A stretch of 64,000 nt of DNA from Candidatus Saccharimonadota bacterium (GCA_030528625.1 JAUMYN010000001.1:124001-188000), one strand, 5' to 3'; shown: positions 1 to 9,942, counted from the stretch's first letter. Numbers and translations are program-made. The notes: generated by a model not told the origin, from the letters alone.

Positions 1-1
1 C

Positions 2-1018
2 CTGTTGACAGTCAGCCACAGGGAGCAATCTGTATCATCGAAGGAGTCTCCGGTAGCGGCCGCGACGACAACTACGGCGTCTGGGCCGGTGGCAGCTAAG
101 GTATCAGTTGATCAGCTGGCGGCGGTCAATGCGGCGACTAACTTGGCCGAGGCAGCCAACCTACCGTCAGCTGGAGAGTTGCGCGAGGCAACCACGACCC
201 TAGCGATCAAGAAAGAGCTGGCGCAGACCGATGCCGAGGTGATTTCCAAGCCGCAGATTATTCAGCCCGAAACTTCGTCGCGCCGTGGCCTGACGAGCTA
301 TGTTACCAAACAAGGCGATACGCTCGAGACGGTAGCGCGTCGGTTCGGTATTTCGACGCAGACCTTGCGCTGGGCCAATAATACTACCTCTGATGCGGTG
401 GAGGCGGGTAAGACGCTAACGGTGCCGACGGTTGATGGCGTGGTGTATACGGTGAAACAAGGCGATACGGTTGAATCGATCGCTACTAAGTACAAGGTCG
501 ATGCCGAACGCGTGGTGTTGTTTAATGATCTTGATCGCACAGCGGCCCTGGCTAAGGACACTCGTTTGGTATTGCCAAATGGTGAATTGCCAGAAAACGA
601 GCGGCCGGGTTATGTGGCACCGCGGGCGCAGCGTTCCTATCGATCTAATAACTCGTCGTATAGCGCTATCCGATCAAGCTACGCACGGGCGTCTGTGGGC
701 AATCGTTACGCGCCAGGCAACTGTACCTGGTATTCGTATGAGCGGCGCTTAGCACTGGGGCGGCCAATCGGTAGCTTCTGGGGGAACGCTAACTCATGGG
801 CAGCGAGTGCCCGGGCGGCTGGGTTTACGGTGAATCGCACCCCAGTGCCAGGGGCAATCTTCCAGACGGCGGCAGGCGGCGGTGGCTATGGTCATGTGGG
901 GATTGTGGAGCGTGTTGAAAATGGACGGGTGTTCGTGAGTGACATGAACTACGGCGGCTATGGCGTGGTAACGCACCGCGAACTGACAAATCCTGGTGCA
1001 TATAATTACATTCACTAA
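2..1018 (+). CDS. LysM-LysM-CHAP peptidoglycan hydrolase, 5' partial
   Basis: Predicted exported murein-binding amidase or endopeptidase. The frame is open at the window edge, so the true start lies upstream; the first in-window start-like codon is a TTG at base 5. Counted from there, an Ala/Thr-rich low-complexity segment is followed by two LysM repeats (about residues 97-141 and 147-192, each opening with a KQGDT core), a Ser/Arg/Tyr-rich linker and a C-terminal CHAP domain (about 235-337). The CHAP domain shows the candidate catalytic Cys in GNCTWYSY and the His in YGHVGIVE. The family cleaves peptide or amide bonds in peptidoglycan. A hairpin terminator follows at once, so this is the last gene of its unit. 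It could serve self-wall remodelling or act on a host wall; the sequence cannot decide. Confidence 0.85.
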   Translation: MLTVSHREQSVSSKESPVAAATTTTASGPVAAKVSVDQLAAVNAATNLAEAANLPSAGELREATTTLAIKKELAQTDAEVISKPQIIQPETSSRRGLTSYVTKQGDTLETVARRFGISTQTLRWANNTTSDAVEAGKTLTVPTVDGVVYTVKQGDTVESIATKYKVDAERVVLFNDLDRTAALAKDTRLVLPNGELPENERPGYVAPRAQRSYRSNNSSYSAIRSSYARASVGNRYAPGNCTWYSYERRLALGRPIGSFWGNANSWAASARAAGFTVNRTPVPGAIFQTAAGGGGYGHVGIVERVENGRVFVSDMNYGGYGVVTHRELTNPGAYNYIH

Positions 1019-1034
1019 AAGAAGGCGGCTGTAT

Positions 1035-1063
1035 AGCGCCCCTGTGATGATGGGGCGCTTTTT
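1035..1063 (+). terminator. Rho-independent terminator
   Basis: Perfect stem AGCGCCCC / GGGGCGCT followed by a T run, just after the LysM/CHAP gene. The T run leads straight into the obgE extended -10 element. Confidence 0.85.
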
Positions 1064-1071
1064 GGTATACT
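1063..1071 (+). promoter_or_regulatory. Extended -10 promoter of obgE
   Basis: TGGTATACT, with six bases between its last T and the obgE ATG. No -35-like hexamer and no ribosome binding site are evident, so a leaderless transcript is predicted. Confidence 0.7.
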
Positions 1072-1077
1072 AGAGGT

Positions 1078-2388
1078 ATGTTTGTTGATGTTGCTAAAGT
1101 GATAGTGCGAGCCGGCCGTGGCGGTAGTGGTGCGGTGAGTTTTCGTCACGAAAAATATGTTGATAAAGGCGGCCCGGACGGCGGCGACGGCGGCCGCGGC
1201 GGCGATGTGATTTTTAAGGCGACCAAGCGGCTGAATACCCTGCTGAAGTTTCGCTATAAACCAGAGCTAGCGGCACAGAATGGGGCGGATGGCGCCAAAC
1301 GCGACAAGCGCGGCCGGAGCGGACAGGCGTTAGTGGTCGAGGTGCCGATGGGGACGATTGTCAAGCGCGACGGTGTAGTGGTGGCCGACTTGACCGAGGA
1401 TGAGCAAGAGGCGGTAGTGGCCAAGGGCGGTGATGGTGGCTTTGGTAATGCGCATTTTAAGTCATCAACTCGTCAGGCGCCGCGCATGGCGGAGTTGGGT
1501 GAGGACGGTGATGAGTTTGAGGCAGAGTTAGAGTTGAAATTGCTGGCCGATGTTGGGTTGGTGGGCTTTCCAAATGCTGGCAAGTCAACATTCTTGAGCG
1601 TCGTGTCGAACGCGAGGCCGGAAATTGCCAACTATGAATTTACCACGCTGACGCCGAATCTGGGCGTGGCGGATGTTGATGACGGCAGCGTGTTGATTGC
1701 GGATATCCCCGGGTTGATTGAGGGCGCGTCGGAAGGAAAGGGCCTGGGTGATCAGTTCCTGCGCCATGTGGAGCGTACAGCGGTGCTGCTGCATATGATT
1801 GACGCGTATAGCGATAATCCGGCCGAGAAATATTTGACAATCCGCCGTGAGTTAGAGAAATATTCAGCGGAACTGGCGGCGCGACCAGAAATTGTTGCCT
1901 TGACGAAGTGCGAGGGACTGGATGATGAGATTATCGCTATGCAGTCGACGGCGCTGCAGCAAGTGACGAATGGTGCGCCGGTGGTGGCGATGTCGTCGCA
2001 GTCGGGTGCTGGCGTCAAGGATGTGCTGCGGCTGCTGCGGCAGGCGGTGGTGGACTATCGAGCGCAGGAGGCTGAAATGGTTGAAGAACTCGGCGATGGT
2101 GTGCCGGTGATTTCACTGGGCGAGGAGCAGCTGGCTGACGCCTGGACGGTGGAGCGACTGGCTGATGAGGTGAATGACGATGACGAGCCGGTAGCGGTCT
2201 TTGTGGTGCGGGGTGCGAAGATTGAGAAGTTTGCTCGCCGGACGAATTTTGAGCAGTACGAGGCGGTGAATCGCCTGCGTGACATTATGAAAAAGCTGGG
2301 TATTACGCACGAGTTGATCCGTCAGGGCGCGGTGGGCGAGAGCCTGGTACGGATTGGCGATAGTGAATTGACGCTGATTGAGCAATAA
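1078..2388 (+). CDS. obgE: GTPase Obg (ribosome-associated)
   Basis: Large-subunit assembly and stress GTPase. The Gly-rich OBG fold is at the N-terminus (about 1-158, with GGxGG repeats). The GTPase domain follows: G1 GFPNAGKST, G3 DIPGLIEGA, G4 TKCE near residue 280, G5 region MSSQSGAGV. A C-terminal OCT domain (about 350-436) completes the family architecture. The 436-residue length is normal. The ATG sits six bases after a TGGTATACT element and has no Shine-Dalgarno sequence. The sbcB-like gene follows after 18 bases and probably shares the transcript. Confidence 0.97.
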   Translation: MFVDVAKVIVRAGRGGSGAVSFRHEKYVDKGGPDGGDGGRGGDVIFKATKRLNTLLKFRYKPELAAQNGADGAKRDKRGRSGQALVVEVPMGTIVKRDGVVVADLTEDEQEAVVAKGGDGGFGNAHFKSSTRQAPRMAELGEDGDEFEAELELKLLADVGLVGFPNAGKSTFLSVVSNARPEIANYEFTTLTPNLGVADVDDGSVLIADIPGLIEGASEGKGLGDQFLRHVERTAVLLHMIDAYSDNPAEKYLTIRRELEKYSAELAARPEIVALTKCEGLDDEIIAMQSTALQQVTNGAPVVAMSSQSGAGVKDVLRLLRQAVVDYRAQEAEMVEELGDGVPVISLGEEQLADAWTVERLADEVNDDDEPVAVFVVRGAKIEKFARRTNFEQYEAVNRLRDIMKKLGITHELIRQGAVGESLVRIGDSELTLIEQ

Positions 2389-2406
2389 CCGCCACGAAGG
2401 AGGGGT

Positions 2407-3819
2407 ATGGCGCAAACATTTTTCTTTTACGATCTGGAAACGAGCGGTCTGAGTCCGCGGCAGGATCGGATTATGCAGTTCGCGGGGCGGCGAACGAATA
2501 TGGACCTGCAGCCGATTGGCGAGCCGGTGAATATCTTAGTGCAGCTGAATGACGATACGCTGCCAGGCCCCGGGGCGCTAATGGTGACGGGGATTACGCC
2601 GCAGAAAACAGTCGAGGAAGGCTATACTGAGGCTGAGTTTGCGCGTATGGTGACGGAAGAATTGTTTACGCCAGAGACGATTGTCGTTGGCTTTAATTCG
2701 GTGCGGTTTGATGACGAGTTTATGCGGCATCTGCTGTGGCGGAATTTTCACGATCCGTATGAGTGGGCCTGGAAGGACGGGCGTAGCCGCTGGGATATGC
2801 TGGATGTAGTGCGGATGACGCGAGCATTGAGGTCAGAAGGAATTGAGTGGCCGGTTGACGACAAGGGCGAGCCGACAAATCGTCTGGAGCTGATTACCAA
2901 GGCAAATGGGATTAGTCATGAGAATGCCCATGATGCGCTGAGTGATGTTAATGCGCTGATTGCAGTGACGAAGTTGATCAAGGAAAAGCAGCCGCAGCTG
3001 TTTGCGTATTTACTGAAACTGCGTGACAAAAAAGCGGTGCAGGCGCTGGTGAATCTGGAGGAGAAAAAGCCGTTTGTCTACACGAGTGGGCGGTATGATA
3101 AGGAGTTTGCCAAGACGACGGTAGCCTTTCCATTGGCGCCAGCGCCGCATGGTAATGTGCTGGTCTATGATCTCAGGTATGACCCAACGCCGTTTATGAA
3201 GCTGAGCGGTGATGAGCTGGCGGCGCGGTTGTTTGCGTCATGGGAGGAGCGTCAGGCTGATGATTTTGTGGCGGTGCCAGTGAAGCAGTTGCAGTATAAT
3301 CGCTGTCCGGCGGTGGCGCCGCTCGGTGTACTGGAGCAGGCGGATGGCTGGGCGAAGGTTGGGCTCGATGCGGCGACAGTGAAAAAGCACCAGGATATAT
3401 TGCTGGCGCATTCTGATTTTGCTGAGCGGCTACGGACGGCGTTTGAGGGACGCTCGGAATTTGCGCCGGCGACTGATCCGGAAGCGCAGCTGTATGATAG
3501 TTTTCTGTCAGATGGCGACCGGGCGCATGTGGCGGCGGTGCGCAATGCTGACGCCAAGCAATTGGCTGATTTCCACCCTGAGTTTCATGATGAGCGGCTG
3601 CCGGGGCTGTTGCTGCATTATAAGGCGCGTAATTTTCCGCGCAGTTTAAGCGAGACAGAGTTGGCGGAATGGGAAGTCTGGCGCGCGGAGCGGTTGCAGC
3701 AGCAGTTACCTGACTTCATGAAATCACTCCAGGAGCTGGCGCAGCAGGGTGCTGATGAGTTTATTTTACAAGAGTTGCAACTGTGGCTGGAAAGTGTGAT
3801 GCCGCTCGCTGAGGCTTAG
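2407..3819 (+). CDS. sbcB: Exodeoxyribonuclease I (SbcB-like)
   Basis: Predicted 3'-5' single-strand DNA exonuclease of the DEDDh family. DEDD exonuclease motifs are readable: FYDLETSGLSP near residue 7 (first Asp and Glu), GFNSVRFDDEF near 97, and HENAHDALSDVNA near 157-170 (His and final Asp). The C-terminal half carries the ExoI-specific region with RYDKEF and PRSLSE-type segments. Length (470) matches E. coli ExoI. Start ATG has AGGAGGGG five bases upstream, typical of an operon-internal gene here. Its last four bases overlap the convergent gene at 3816-4232. ExoI is best known from Gammaproteobacteria. Confidence 0.9.
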   Translation: MAQTFFFYDLETSGLSPRQDRIMQFAGRRTNMDLQPIGEPVNILVQLNDDTLPGPGALMVTGITPQKTVEEGYTEAEFARMVTEELFTPETIVVGFNSVRFDDEFMRHLLWRNFHDPYEWAWKDGRSRWDMLDVVRMTRALRSEGIEWPVDDKGEPTNRLELITKANGISHENAHDALSDVNALIAVTKLIKEKQPQLFAYLLKLRDKKAVQALVNLEEKKPFVYTSGRYDKEFAKTTVAFPLAPAPHGNVLVYDLRYDPTPFMKLSGDELAARLFASWEERQADDFVAVPVKQLQYNRCPAVAPLGVLEQADGWAKVGLDAATVKKHQDILLAHSDFAERLRTAFEGRSEFAPATDPEAQLYDSFLSDGDRAHVAAVRNADAKQLADFHPEFHDERLPGLLLHYKARNFPRSLSETELAEWEVWRAERLQQQLPDFMKSLQELAQQGADEFILQELQLWLESVMPLAEA

Positions 3820-4232
3820 GCCTGGGCTGGTGCGGTCGATAGTGGCGAGGTTGACTTGCTACTTGTGTCCTGAGGATGCTCGGGCAAGGTGTCGAGAATC
3901 GCTAGGAGAGTAGCGCTTATGAGTAAGTCGCCTGAAGAGAGACTCAGATGAGCGGTTTCGGTGTGTTGGCGGCGATCAAGATGACGCTGATGCACGACAC
4001 CAAGTTGTTCGATGATGCGCCAGGACCACTCAATAGCCGGTCGCCAGAGCAGGAGGAGGCTGGGAATAATAACAAACAATAGAATTGTCATAGCGGATGC
4101 CGAAAGATAGATACCAGTATCAGGAATATGTCCCGCAATAAGAAAAATAAAGGCACTATCAATATTGAGCGCCGTCCACACTATGGCGGCGAGGAAGAGC
4201 ATCCAGTAGCTAATAATCGCCCAACGTCCCAT
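3816..4232 (-). CDS. Hypothetical two-to-three-TM membrane protein
   Basis: 138 residues, family not recognised. Two or three hydrophobic segments fall in the first 70 residues (starting ISYWMLFLAAIVWTALNI and a second region ending in LLFVIIPSLLLLW), followed by a polar, Ser/Thr/His-rich tail with no motif. The start fits the local promoter rule: on the minus strand TGCTACAGT ends six bases before the ATG. It converges on the sbcB-like gene with a four-base overlap. Confidence 0.6.
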   Translation of the reverse strand: MGRWAIISYWMLFLAAIVWTALNIDSAFIFLIAGHIPDTGIYLSASAMTILLFVIIPSLLLLWRPAIEWSWRIIEQLGVVHQRHLDRRQHTETAHLSLSSGDLLISATLLAILDTLPEHPQDTSSKSTSPLSTAPAQA

Positions 4233-4391
4233 GCCAGTACTGTAGCATAAAAATAATTATATAACAATCATAAGCTGTTTTCGTCAATTGATGGGGTGCG
4301 GAAAACGGAACTGAGGGTGCGGCTGCGTGCTATAGCACTACAGGTTGAGTACGCCAGATGCCCCGAGGAACTGGAAAAAAATCGTCAAAAA

Positions 4392-4400
4392 TGCTATACT
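4392..4400 (+). promoter_or_regulatory. Extended -10 promoter of uvrA
   Basis: TGCTATACT, one of nine exact plus-strand copies in the window. It lies nine bases before the chosen uvrA ATG. Confidence 0.65.
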
Positions 4401-4409
4401 ACGGCGGAT

Positions 4410-7223
4410 ATGTCCGAGGTGATTCGAGTCAAAGGTGCGCGTGAGCACAATCTGAAAAATGTCGATGTGGAGATTCCGCGTGATAAGCTGGTGGTGATCA
4501 CTGGTCTTTCGGGATCTGGTAAATCCAGCCTAGCCTTTGATACGATTTACGCCGAGGGTCAGCGTCGCTATGTCGAGAGTTTGTCGAGCTATGCCCGGCA
4601 GTTCCTGGGCATCATGGACAAGCCTGATGTTGATAGTATCGAAGGCCTGAGTCCGGCGATTTCAATTGACCAAAAATCCACCAGCCGCAATCCGCGCTCG
4701 ACAGTGGCGACGGTGACGGAGATTTATGACTATTTGCGTCTGCTGTTTGCGCGTATCGGCGTGCCGCACTGCCCGGTGTGTGGGCGAGAAGTGACGCGGC
4801 GTACGGCCGAGGCGATTATCCAGGAGATCGCGAAGCAGTATGATGGGCAACGCATTTTGCTGTTGGCGCCAATCGTCAAGAATAAAAAGGGCGAATTTGC
4901 CCACATTCCGGAGCAGTACCGCCGGCTGGGTTATGCGCGCGTGCGGGTGGACGGCGTGGTGTATGCGCTGGATGAATTTCCGGAGCTGCAAAAGAGCTAT
5001 AAGCACTCCATTGAGTTAGTGGTGGACCGCCTGGCGCTTAGCGAGTCGCTACTGAGCCGCTTGAGCCAGAGTGTGGAGCAGGCGCTGGAGCTGGGCCAGG
5101 GCGTAATTGAGGTGCTGAATGCTGATACGGACGAGCTGAAGACCTTTTCGCAGCGGTATGCCTGCGTGGAGCATCCGGAGGAGGATATTCCGGAGCTGGA
5201 GCCGCGACTGTTTAGCTTTAACGCGCCACAAGGAGCTTGCGCCAGCTGTACTGGCTTGGGGAGTCGGCTAGAAGTTGATCCGGGGCTGGTGCTGAATGAT
5301 AATCTGACCATCGCCGAGGGTGCTATTCGCCCCTACAACCGCATCAATGTTGATAATTTCTATATGAAGAAAATCGCTGCGGTGGCTGAGGCGCATGGTT
5401 TTAGTATGCGCACGCCAGTTGGTGAATTGACGGCTGAGGCGCGACAGAAAGTGCTCTACGGCACGGGCGACCAGAAATATCGCGTTGAGCTCGGCAGCGG
5501 GCGGCATTATGACACGACCTATGAGGGTGTGATTCCGAATCTGGAGCGGCGCTGGAAAGAGACCGATAGTGAATTTATGCGCAAGGACATTGAGCGGTTT
5601 ATGCGACAGCGCGACTGCTTCGTGTGTAAGGGTGCACGCCTCAAGCCAGTGGTGCTGGCGGTAACGGTGCATGGCCTGAATATCATGGATGTGTGTGACC
5701 TGGGCGTGGCGGACGCGCTGGATTTGTTTGAACAGAAATTGCAGTTGACCGAGCAGGAACTGACCATTGCGCGGCTGATCCTGAAGGAAATTACGGCACG
5801 GCTCGGTTTTATGAATAATGTGGGGCTGAGTTATCTAGAGCTTGGTCGGGCGGCTAATACGTTGAGTGGCGGCGAGGCGCAGCGCATTCGGCTGGCGACG
5901 CAGATTGGCTCGGGGCTGCAGGGCGTGCTGTATGTGCTGGATGAACCGTCAATTGGTCTGCATCAGCGCGACAATGACCGGCTGATTAGCACGCTACACC
6001 GCCTGCGCGACCTCGGCAATACCGTGCTGGTGGTGGAGCATGATGAGGATACAATTCGCCAAAGTGATTATTTGATCGATATGGGGCCGGGTGCTGGTTC
6101 GGCAGGCGGCATGGTGGTGGCGCACGGGACGCCAGAGCAGGTGGCGGCCAATACCGAGAGTGTGACGGGGTGCTATTTGTCGGGTGCGGAGAGCATTGCC
6201 GTGCCGAAAAAACGCCGCCCTGTCATGAAGGATCGTCAGCTAGTGGTGCGTGGCGCGCGGGAAAACAACTTGAAAAATATCGATGTCAGGTTTCCGCTGG
6301 GCGTGATGACGGTGGTGTCGGGCGTGTCGGGCAGCGGCAAATCGACACTGGTGAATGACATTGTGGCGAAAGAGCTGGCGGCGCGGCTCAACCGCTCGAC
6401 AGGAGTGCCGGGCGAGCATGATCGGATTGATGGCATCAAGCTGCTGGACAAAGCAATTGTCATTGATCAGTCGCCCATCGGTCGCACACCGCGCTCAAAT
6501 CCCGCGACGTACACTGGTATTTTTACGCCGATTCGTGAACTGTTTGCGGCCACGCCCGAGGCGAATGTCCGCGGCTATAAGGCGGGGCGATTTAGCTTTA
6601 ATGTTAAAGGCGGGCGCTGCGAGCATTGTCAGGGCGATGGCTCGATTAAGATCGAGATGCACTTTTTGCCGGATGTTTATGTGACCTGCGACGAGTGTCA
6701 CGGCAAGCGCTACAATCGCGAGGCGTTGGAGATTAAATACAAAGGCCGGACGATTGCTGATGTGCTGGAAATGACGGTGGAGCAGGCAGCCGAGTTCTTC
6801 GACAGTGTGCCGGCGATTGCGCGTAAACTGCAGACGCTGGTTGACGTGGGCTTGGGTTATATTCGTCTGGGTCAGCCAGCGACCACCTTTTCGGGCGGCG
6901 AAGCGCAGCGCATCAAGCTAGCAACGGAGCTATCCAAGCGTTCCACCGGCAAGACGATGTACATCCTGGACGAACCAACGACAGGCCTTCACTCAGCGGA
7001 TGTCAAGCGCCTGCTCGGCATTTTGCAGCAGCTGGTGGAAGGCGGCAATACGATGATTATCATCGAGCACAATCTCGACGTCATCAAATCGGCCGACTGG
7101 ATCATCGATATGGGACCAGAGGGCGGCCAGGGCGGCGGTACAGTCGTCGCTGAAGGCACGCCAGAGCAAGTGGCGACGGCTGATTCGCCAACGGGTGTGT
7201 ATTTGCGGGGGCTGTTATCGTAG
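4410..7223 (+). CDS. uvrA: Excinuclease ABC subunit A
   Basis: DNA-damage recognition ATPase of nucleotide excision repair. The start at [18 protein letters not shown] matches the usual UvrA N-terminus; the frame is open 38 codons further up, but that extension is not UvrA-like and contains the promoter. Two ABC modules are present: Walker [10 protein letters not shown] and GVSGSGKST, signatures [14 protein letters not shown] and [14 protein letters not shown], Walker [11 protein letters not shown] and [10 protein letters not shown]. Zinc-binding Cys clusters include CPVC, CASC and CEHC...CDEC. About 937 residues, normal. uvrC lies at 18.8 kb; uvrB is not in the window. Confidence 0.98.
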   Translation: MSEVIRVKGAREHNLKNVDVEIPRDKLVVITGLSGSGKSSLAFDTIYAEGQRRYVESLSSYARQFLGIMDKPDVDSIEGLSPAISIDQKSTSRNPRSTVATVTEIYDYLRLLFARIGVPHCPVCGREVTRRTAEAIIQEIAKQYDGQRILLLAPIVKNKKGEFAHIPEQYRRLGYARVRVDGVVYALDEFPELQKSYKHSIELVVDRLALSESLLSRLSQSVEQALELGQGVIEVLNADTDELKTFSQRYACVEHPEEDIPELEPRLFSFNAPQGACASCTGLGSRLEVDPGLVLNDNLTIAEGAIRPYNRINVDNFYMKKIAAVAEAHGFSMRTPVGELTAEARQKVLYGTGDQKYRVELGSGRHYDTTYEGVIPNLERRWKETDSEFMRKDIERFMRQRDCFVCKGARLKPVVLAVTVHGLNIMDVCDLGVADALDLFEQKLQLTEQELTIARLILKEITARLGFMNNVGLSYLELGRAANTLSGGEAQRIRLATQIGSGLQGVLYVLDEPSIGLHQRDNDRLISTLHRLRDLGNTVLVVEHDEDTIRQSDYLIDMGPGAGSAGGMVVAHGTPEQVAANTESVTGCYLSGAESIAVPKKRRPVMKDRQLVVRGARENNLKNIDVRFPLGVMTVVSGVSGSGKSTLVNDIVAKELAARLNRSTGVPGEHDRIDGIKLLDKAIVIDQSPIGRTPRSNPATYTGIFTPIRELFAATPEANVRGYKAGRFSFNVKGGRCEHCQGDGSIKIEMHFLPDVYVTCDECHGKRYNREALEIKYKGRTIADVLEMTVEQAAEFFDSVPAIARKLQTLVDVGLGYIRLGQPATTFSGGEAQRIKLATELSKRSTGKTMYILDEPTTGLHSADVKRLLGILQQLVEGGNTMIIIEHNLDVIKSADWIIDMGPEGGQGGGTVVAEGTPEQVATADSPTGVYLRGLLS

Positions 7224-7231
7224 GGGCGAAT

Positions 7232-8029
7232 ATGCAGGGGAAGTATGGCGTCCTTCTTCCATTCGCAACCGATGAAAGGGCGCCCAGCCTTGATGCGGCG
7301 ATTGATGATTTGGTGAGGGTGGCTGTCTATCCACTACACCACGTAGAGCTTTGGACGGAGTGTAACGAAGATCAAAGAACTATAGAGCGAACAAAGCAAG
7401 TACTCGGCGAATATGGATTACATTGTACAATTCATGCACCATTTGTCGACTTTACGTTGGCGAGTGCTGATGAGTCGGTGGCTCAAGCGTGTGCTCGGCG
7501 GCTGCAGCAGACTATCTCCTTGGCGGAACAGCTGAATGCTCAGAGTATTGCGATTCATCCGGGTAGCATTGCGGCCTATGAATCACGAAAAGAAGTGATG
7601 CGACGATTCGCCGATAGATTAGAGATTGTCCGTCAAAAGTCGGGTACGACAATTCCGCTCGCCATAGAGAATTTACGGCCAAAGCATCGAGGAGTGCAAC
7701 GTACTTTATTAGACGCTGAAGCCGCGTTTGCTAGTTTAGTGGAAGTATATCCGAATGCTCAGGTGACGCTGGATATTGGGCATGCGCTACAGGCTGGTAT
7801 GGACATCCTCGCGGCTGCTAGAACATACCGCCCACATCTAGGGGCAGTCCACCTGCATGATATTGACCCATACTCCATGCGCAGCCATCGGGCAGTCGGC
7901 TCGGGTGTACTTGAGCGTCATACAGTGCGGGAGTTGCTTGATATAGTGCAGGGTGTGCCGGTAACGATCGAGGTGCTTACGCCTGATGACCTACAGCGAT
8001 CAATGGACTATCTAGGTAATCTAGAGTAG
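7232..8029 (+). CDS. Sugar-phosphate isomerase/epimerase-like TIM barrel
   Basis: 265 residues resembling the xylose-isomerase-like / AP-endonuclease-2 superfamily. Metal-ligand motifs lie in order along the chain: TIHAPFVDF, SIAIHPGS, IAIENLRPK, VTLDIGHA, AVHLHDIDP and IEVL. The alternating His/Glu/Asp placement fits a metal-dependent barrel. The substrate cannot be assigned; an endonuclease IV-like role is possible given the adjacent uvrA, but the classic Nfo zinc set is not clear. The gene starts eight bases after the uvrA stop, so it is probably co-transcribed. Confidence 0.75.
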   Translation: MQGKYGVLLPFATDERAPSLDAAIDDLVRVAVYPLHHVELWTECNEDQRTIERTKQVLGEYGLHCTIHAPFVDFTLASADESVAQACARRLQQTISLAEQLNAQSIAIHPGSIAAYESRKEVMRRFADRLEIVRQKSGTTIPLAIENLRPKHRGVQRTLLDAEAAFASLVEVYPNAQVTLDIGHALQAGMDILAAARTYRPHLGAVHLHDIDPYSMRSHRAVGSGVLERHTVRELLDIVQGVPVTIEVLTPDDLQRSMDYLGNLE

Positions 8030-8037
8030 GGAGTGGA

Positions 8038-8064
8038 AGGGGAAGCTCACTTCCCTAGCTTTTG
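8038..8064 (+). terminator. Probable terminator after the sugar-isomerase-like gene
   Basis: Stem GGGAAG / CTTCCC with a four-base loop, then TAGCTTTTG. A short stem, but well placed before the next promoter. Confidence 0.55.
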
Positions 8065-8078
8065 TCGTGGCGTCAGAT

Positions 8079-8084
8079 TATACT
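8079..8084 (+). promoter_or_regulatory. -10 element of the NUDIX-wHTH gene
   Basis: TATACT with six bases to ATG 8091 and no Shine-Dalgarno sequence. It decides this start over the GTG 24 bases upstream. Confidence 0.65.
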
Positions 8085-8090
8085 GAGGCT

Positions 8091-8801
8091 ATGAGTCATG
8101 AAGCGCATATTCACCCAGCCCAGACCAAAATTTTACGCGAGTTGCTATTTTTGCCATCGGCACGTTTTGCTGATTTGCAAAAGGTGACGTCGCTGGAGAG
8201 TGACCATGTCAAATTCCATGTCAAGCGGCTCGTCGAATTGGGGTACGTCACGAAACAGGAGCGAGGCTACTGCCTGAGTATCAAGGGCAAGGAGTATGCG
8301 AATAAGCTGGATACTGATGCTGGGGTGATTGAGCGGCAGCCAAAAATTGCCGTGATGTTGATCGTTGAGCGTGAACGAGCGGGGCAGAAAGAATATCTTT
8401 TGCAGCAGCGGCTGAAGCATCCGTACTACGGCTTTTGGGGCGCGCCGACTGGCAAGGTTCGTTGGGGCGAATCTATCCCCGAGGCTGCCATGAGAGAGCT
8501 GCGCGAAGAAACAGGCCTGGTGGGCGAATTCCAGCACCGGGGAATTTATCACGAGCGAGTACGGCATGAATCGACAGATGAGATTGTTGAGGACAAAGTG
8601 TTTCACCTGATGTTTTGTCAGGATGCGACAGGCGACATAAAAGAGCAATTTGATGGCGGGCGCAATGCTTGGCGCAGCATGGAAGCAATGCAAAACGAGC
8701 CAAAGAAATATAAAAGTTTTTTGCAGGAAATGTCGGCAGGTATCAATGGGCGGGGCGAGCTGACGGAGTCAATCTACCGCTATGGGGCGCAGGAATTCTG
8801 A
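8091..8801 (+). CDS. NUDIX hydrolase with N-terminal winged helix
   Basis: The N-terminal ~75 residues look like a MarR/ArsR-type winged helix (LRELLFLPSARFADLQ, then VKFHVKRLVELGYV). A NUDIX domain follows with a complete box: G at the start of GKVRWGES, then RELREETG. The box suggests hydrolysis of a nucleoside diphosphate-linked substrate, and the helix suggests DNA or effector binding, so it could be an enzyme, a regulator or both. Unlike the NrtR-type protein at 37.7 kb the catalytic Glu residues are intact. The next gene overlaps by 20 bases and is probably translationally coupled. Confidence 0.82.
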   Translation: MSHEAHIHPAQTKILRELLFLPSARFADLQKVTSLESDHVKFHVKRLVELGYVTKQERGYCLSIKGKEYANKLDTDAGVIERQPKIAVMLIVERERAGQKEYLLQQRLKHPYYGFWGAPTGKVRWGESIPEAAMRELREETGLVGEFQHRGIYHERVRHESTDEIVEDKVFHLMFCQDATGDIKEQFDGGRNAWRSMEAMQNEPKKYKSFLQEMSAGINGRGELTESIYRYGAQEF

Positions 8802-9192
8802 GCCGGTTCGAGCGGTGCTATGCGGGTCCTTTCGGCGTGACCGAACGGGCCTGGCGCAGGCCTATGATGAGCTGGTCTGCACGGGATGCCAGGTGTTATC
8901 GCCGCGACGACTGCGCTTTGACGATGGTGAATTTGTGCGTGATGCAGCCGAGGTAGGGCTGGCAGTGCGAGAGATTGAGGTAATGCATCTGACGGCTATC
9001 GCTCAGGCTGATTTCATCTGGCTGCATGTTCCTGAAGGCCATGTTGGCACTAGCGCCGCCCTTGAAATTGGCTATGCGCTGGCGCACCGCATACCAATTT
9101 TTGCCCGTACGACACCGAGTGATGTTATGCTCCGTGAATTTGTGATGGTCGTGCCGAGCGTCTATGACGCGAGACGTGTGCTGGGGCGGTAA
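8782..9192 (+). CDS. Nucleoside 2-deoxyribosyltransferase-like protein
   Basis: 136 residues with a Rossmann-like N-terminus (VLCGSFRRD) and a later ADFIWLHVPEGHVGTSAALEIGYAL-type region (read from about residue 76), which resembles the catalytic-Glu region of the nucleoside 2-deoxyribosyltransferase/YtoQ superfamily. Members exchange or hydrolyse the N-glycosidic bond of deoxynucleosides or deoxynucleotides. It overlaps the NUDIX gene, suggesting a joint role in nucleotide salvage or sanitation. A second member of the superfamily is at 29.7 kb. Confidence 0.65.
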   Translation: MGRRNSEPVRAVLCGSFRRDRTGLAQAYDELVCTGCQVLSPRRLRFDDGEFVRDAAEVGLAVREIEVMHLTAIAQADFIWLHVPEGHVGTSAALEIGYALAHRIPIFARTTPSDVMLREFVMVVPSVYDARRVLGR

Positions 9193-9837
9193 TTATTTCT
9201 TGCGCTTGAGCAGCACTGACAGCTGCTTTTTGATCATGGCGCGGGTGTTTTCTTGCTTCAGGGCGTGAATGATCATTGGCAGGACAGACAGGAAGATGAT
9301 GATGAGTGCCGCAACTTCGATATTAACACCCGCCTCGGTCAGCGCCTTACCAGCGAAAAAGCCCAGGTAGGTAAAGATGGTTGCCCACAAAATACCACCA
9401 ATGATATTGAATGCCAAAAAGGTGCGGTAGTGCATTTTGCTGGCACCTGCCACGATGGGCGCAAAGGTGCGGACAATTGGTACAAAGCGCGCCAATACCA
9501 CCGTCAGTGAACCGTGCTTTTGGTAGAATTTTTCGGCTTGCAAGAGATATTTTTTCTTGAAAAAGCGCGAGTTTTCTCGCTCAAATAGTTTGCGGCCAAC
9601 GCGGTGGCCAAAGGCATAGCCCACCGAGTCGCCAGCGATTGCCGCGATGATCAGCAGCACCACAAAGAGGTGGATATTGATGGGCAAAATCCCCTGCTGT
9701 ACCATGTAGCCAGCTGTAAATAACAGGCTGTCGCCTGGAAAAATAAAGCCAAACAACAGACCAGACTCGGCGAAGACCACGAATAAAATTGCCAGAACGC
9801 CAAAACTGGCGATAAAGTGAATAAATGCTTCCATCAT
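9193..9837 (-). CDS. DedA-family membrane protein
   Basis: Inner-membrane protein of the DedA/SNARE-associated (VTT) family, implicated in lipid flipping and membrane homeostasis. Diagnostic motifs: FAESGLLFGFIFPGDSLLF near the N-terminus, GDSVGYAFGHRVGR, and the conserved VVLARFVPIVRTFAPIVAG segment. Four to five membrane spans and a basic C-terminus (KKQLSVLLKRKK). The start at the tandem ATGATG is chosen because a TGGTACAAT element precedes it by eight bases and the longer reading adds nothing family-like. Its stop abuts the end of the deoxyribosyltransferase-like gene (convergent). Confidence 0.9.
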   Translation of the reverse strand: MMEAFIHFIASFGVLAILFVVFAESGLLFGFIFPGDSLLFTAGYMVQQGILPINIHLFVVLLIIAAIAGDSVGYAFGHRVGRKLFERENSRFFKKKYLLQAEKFYQKHGSLTVVLARFVPIVRTFAPIVAGASKMHYRTFLAFNIIGGILWATIFTYLGFFAGKALTEAGVNIEVAALIIIFLSVLPMIIHALKQENTRAMIKKQLSVLLKRKK

Positions 9838-9879
9838 ACTTACCGATTGTACCACACATTCGCCTCCAGCCATGAAATC

Positions 9880-9888
9880 TGCTATACT
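9880..9888 (+). promoter_or_regulatory. Extended -10 promoter of rplY
   Basis: TGCTATACT, here 54 bases before the start codon, so this unit has a leader. The leader contains a GGGAG Shine-Dalgarno just before ATG 9943. Confidence 0.65.
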
Positions 9889-9942
9889 AAAAAAGTAATA
9901 TCAATTTTACCTCCGAACAGGTATCCAACGAAAGGGAGAAGT

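Noticed and set aside
4296-4409. N-terminal extension of UvrA by 38 residues
   Set aside because: The extension does not resemble UvrA and contains the TGCTATACT promoter; MSEVIRVKG is the usual start.
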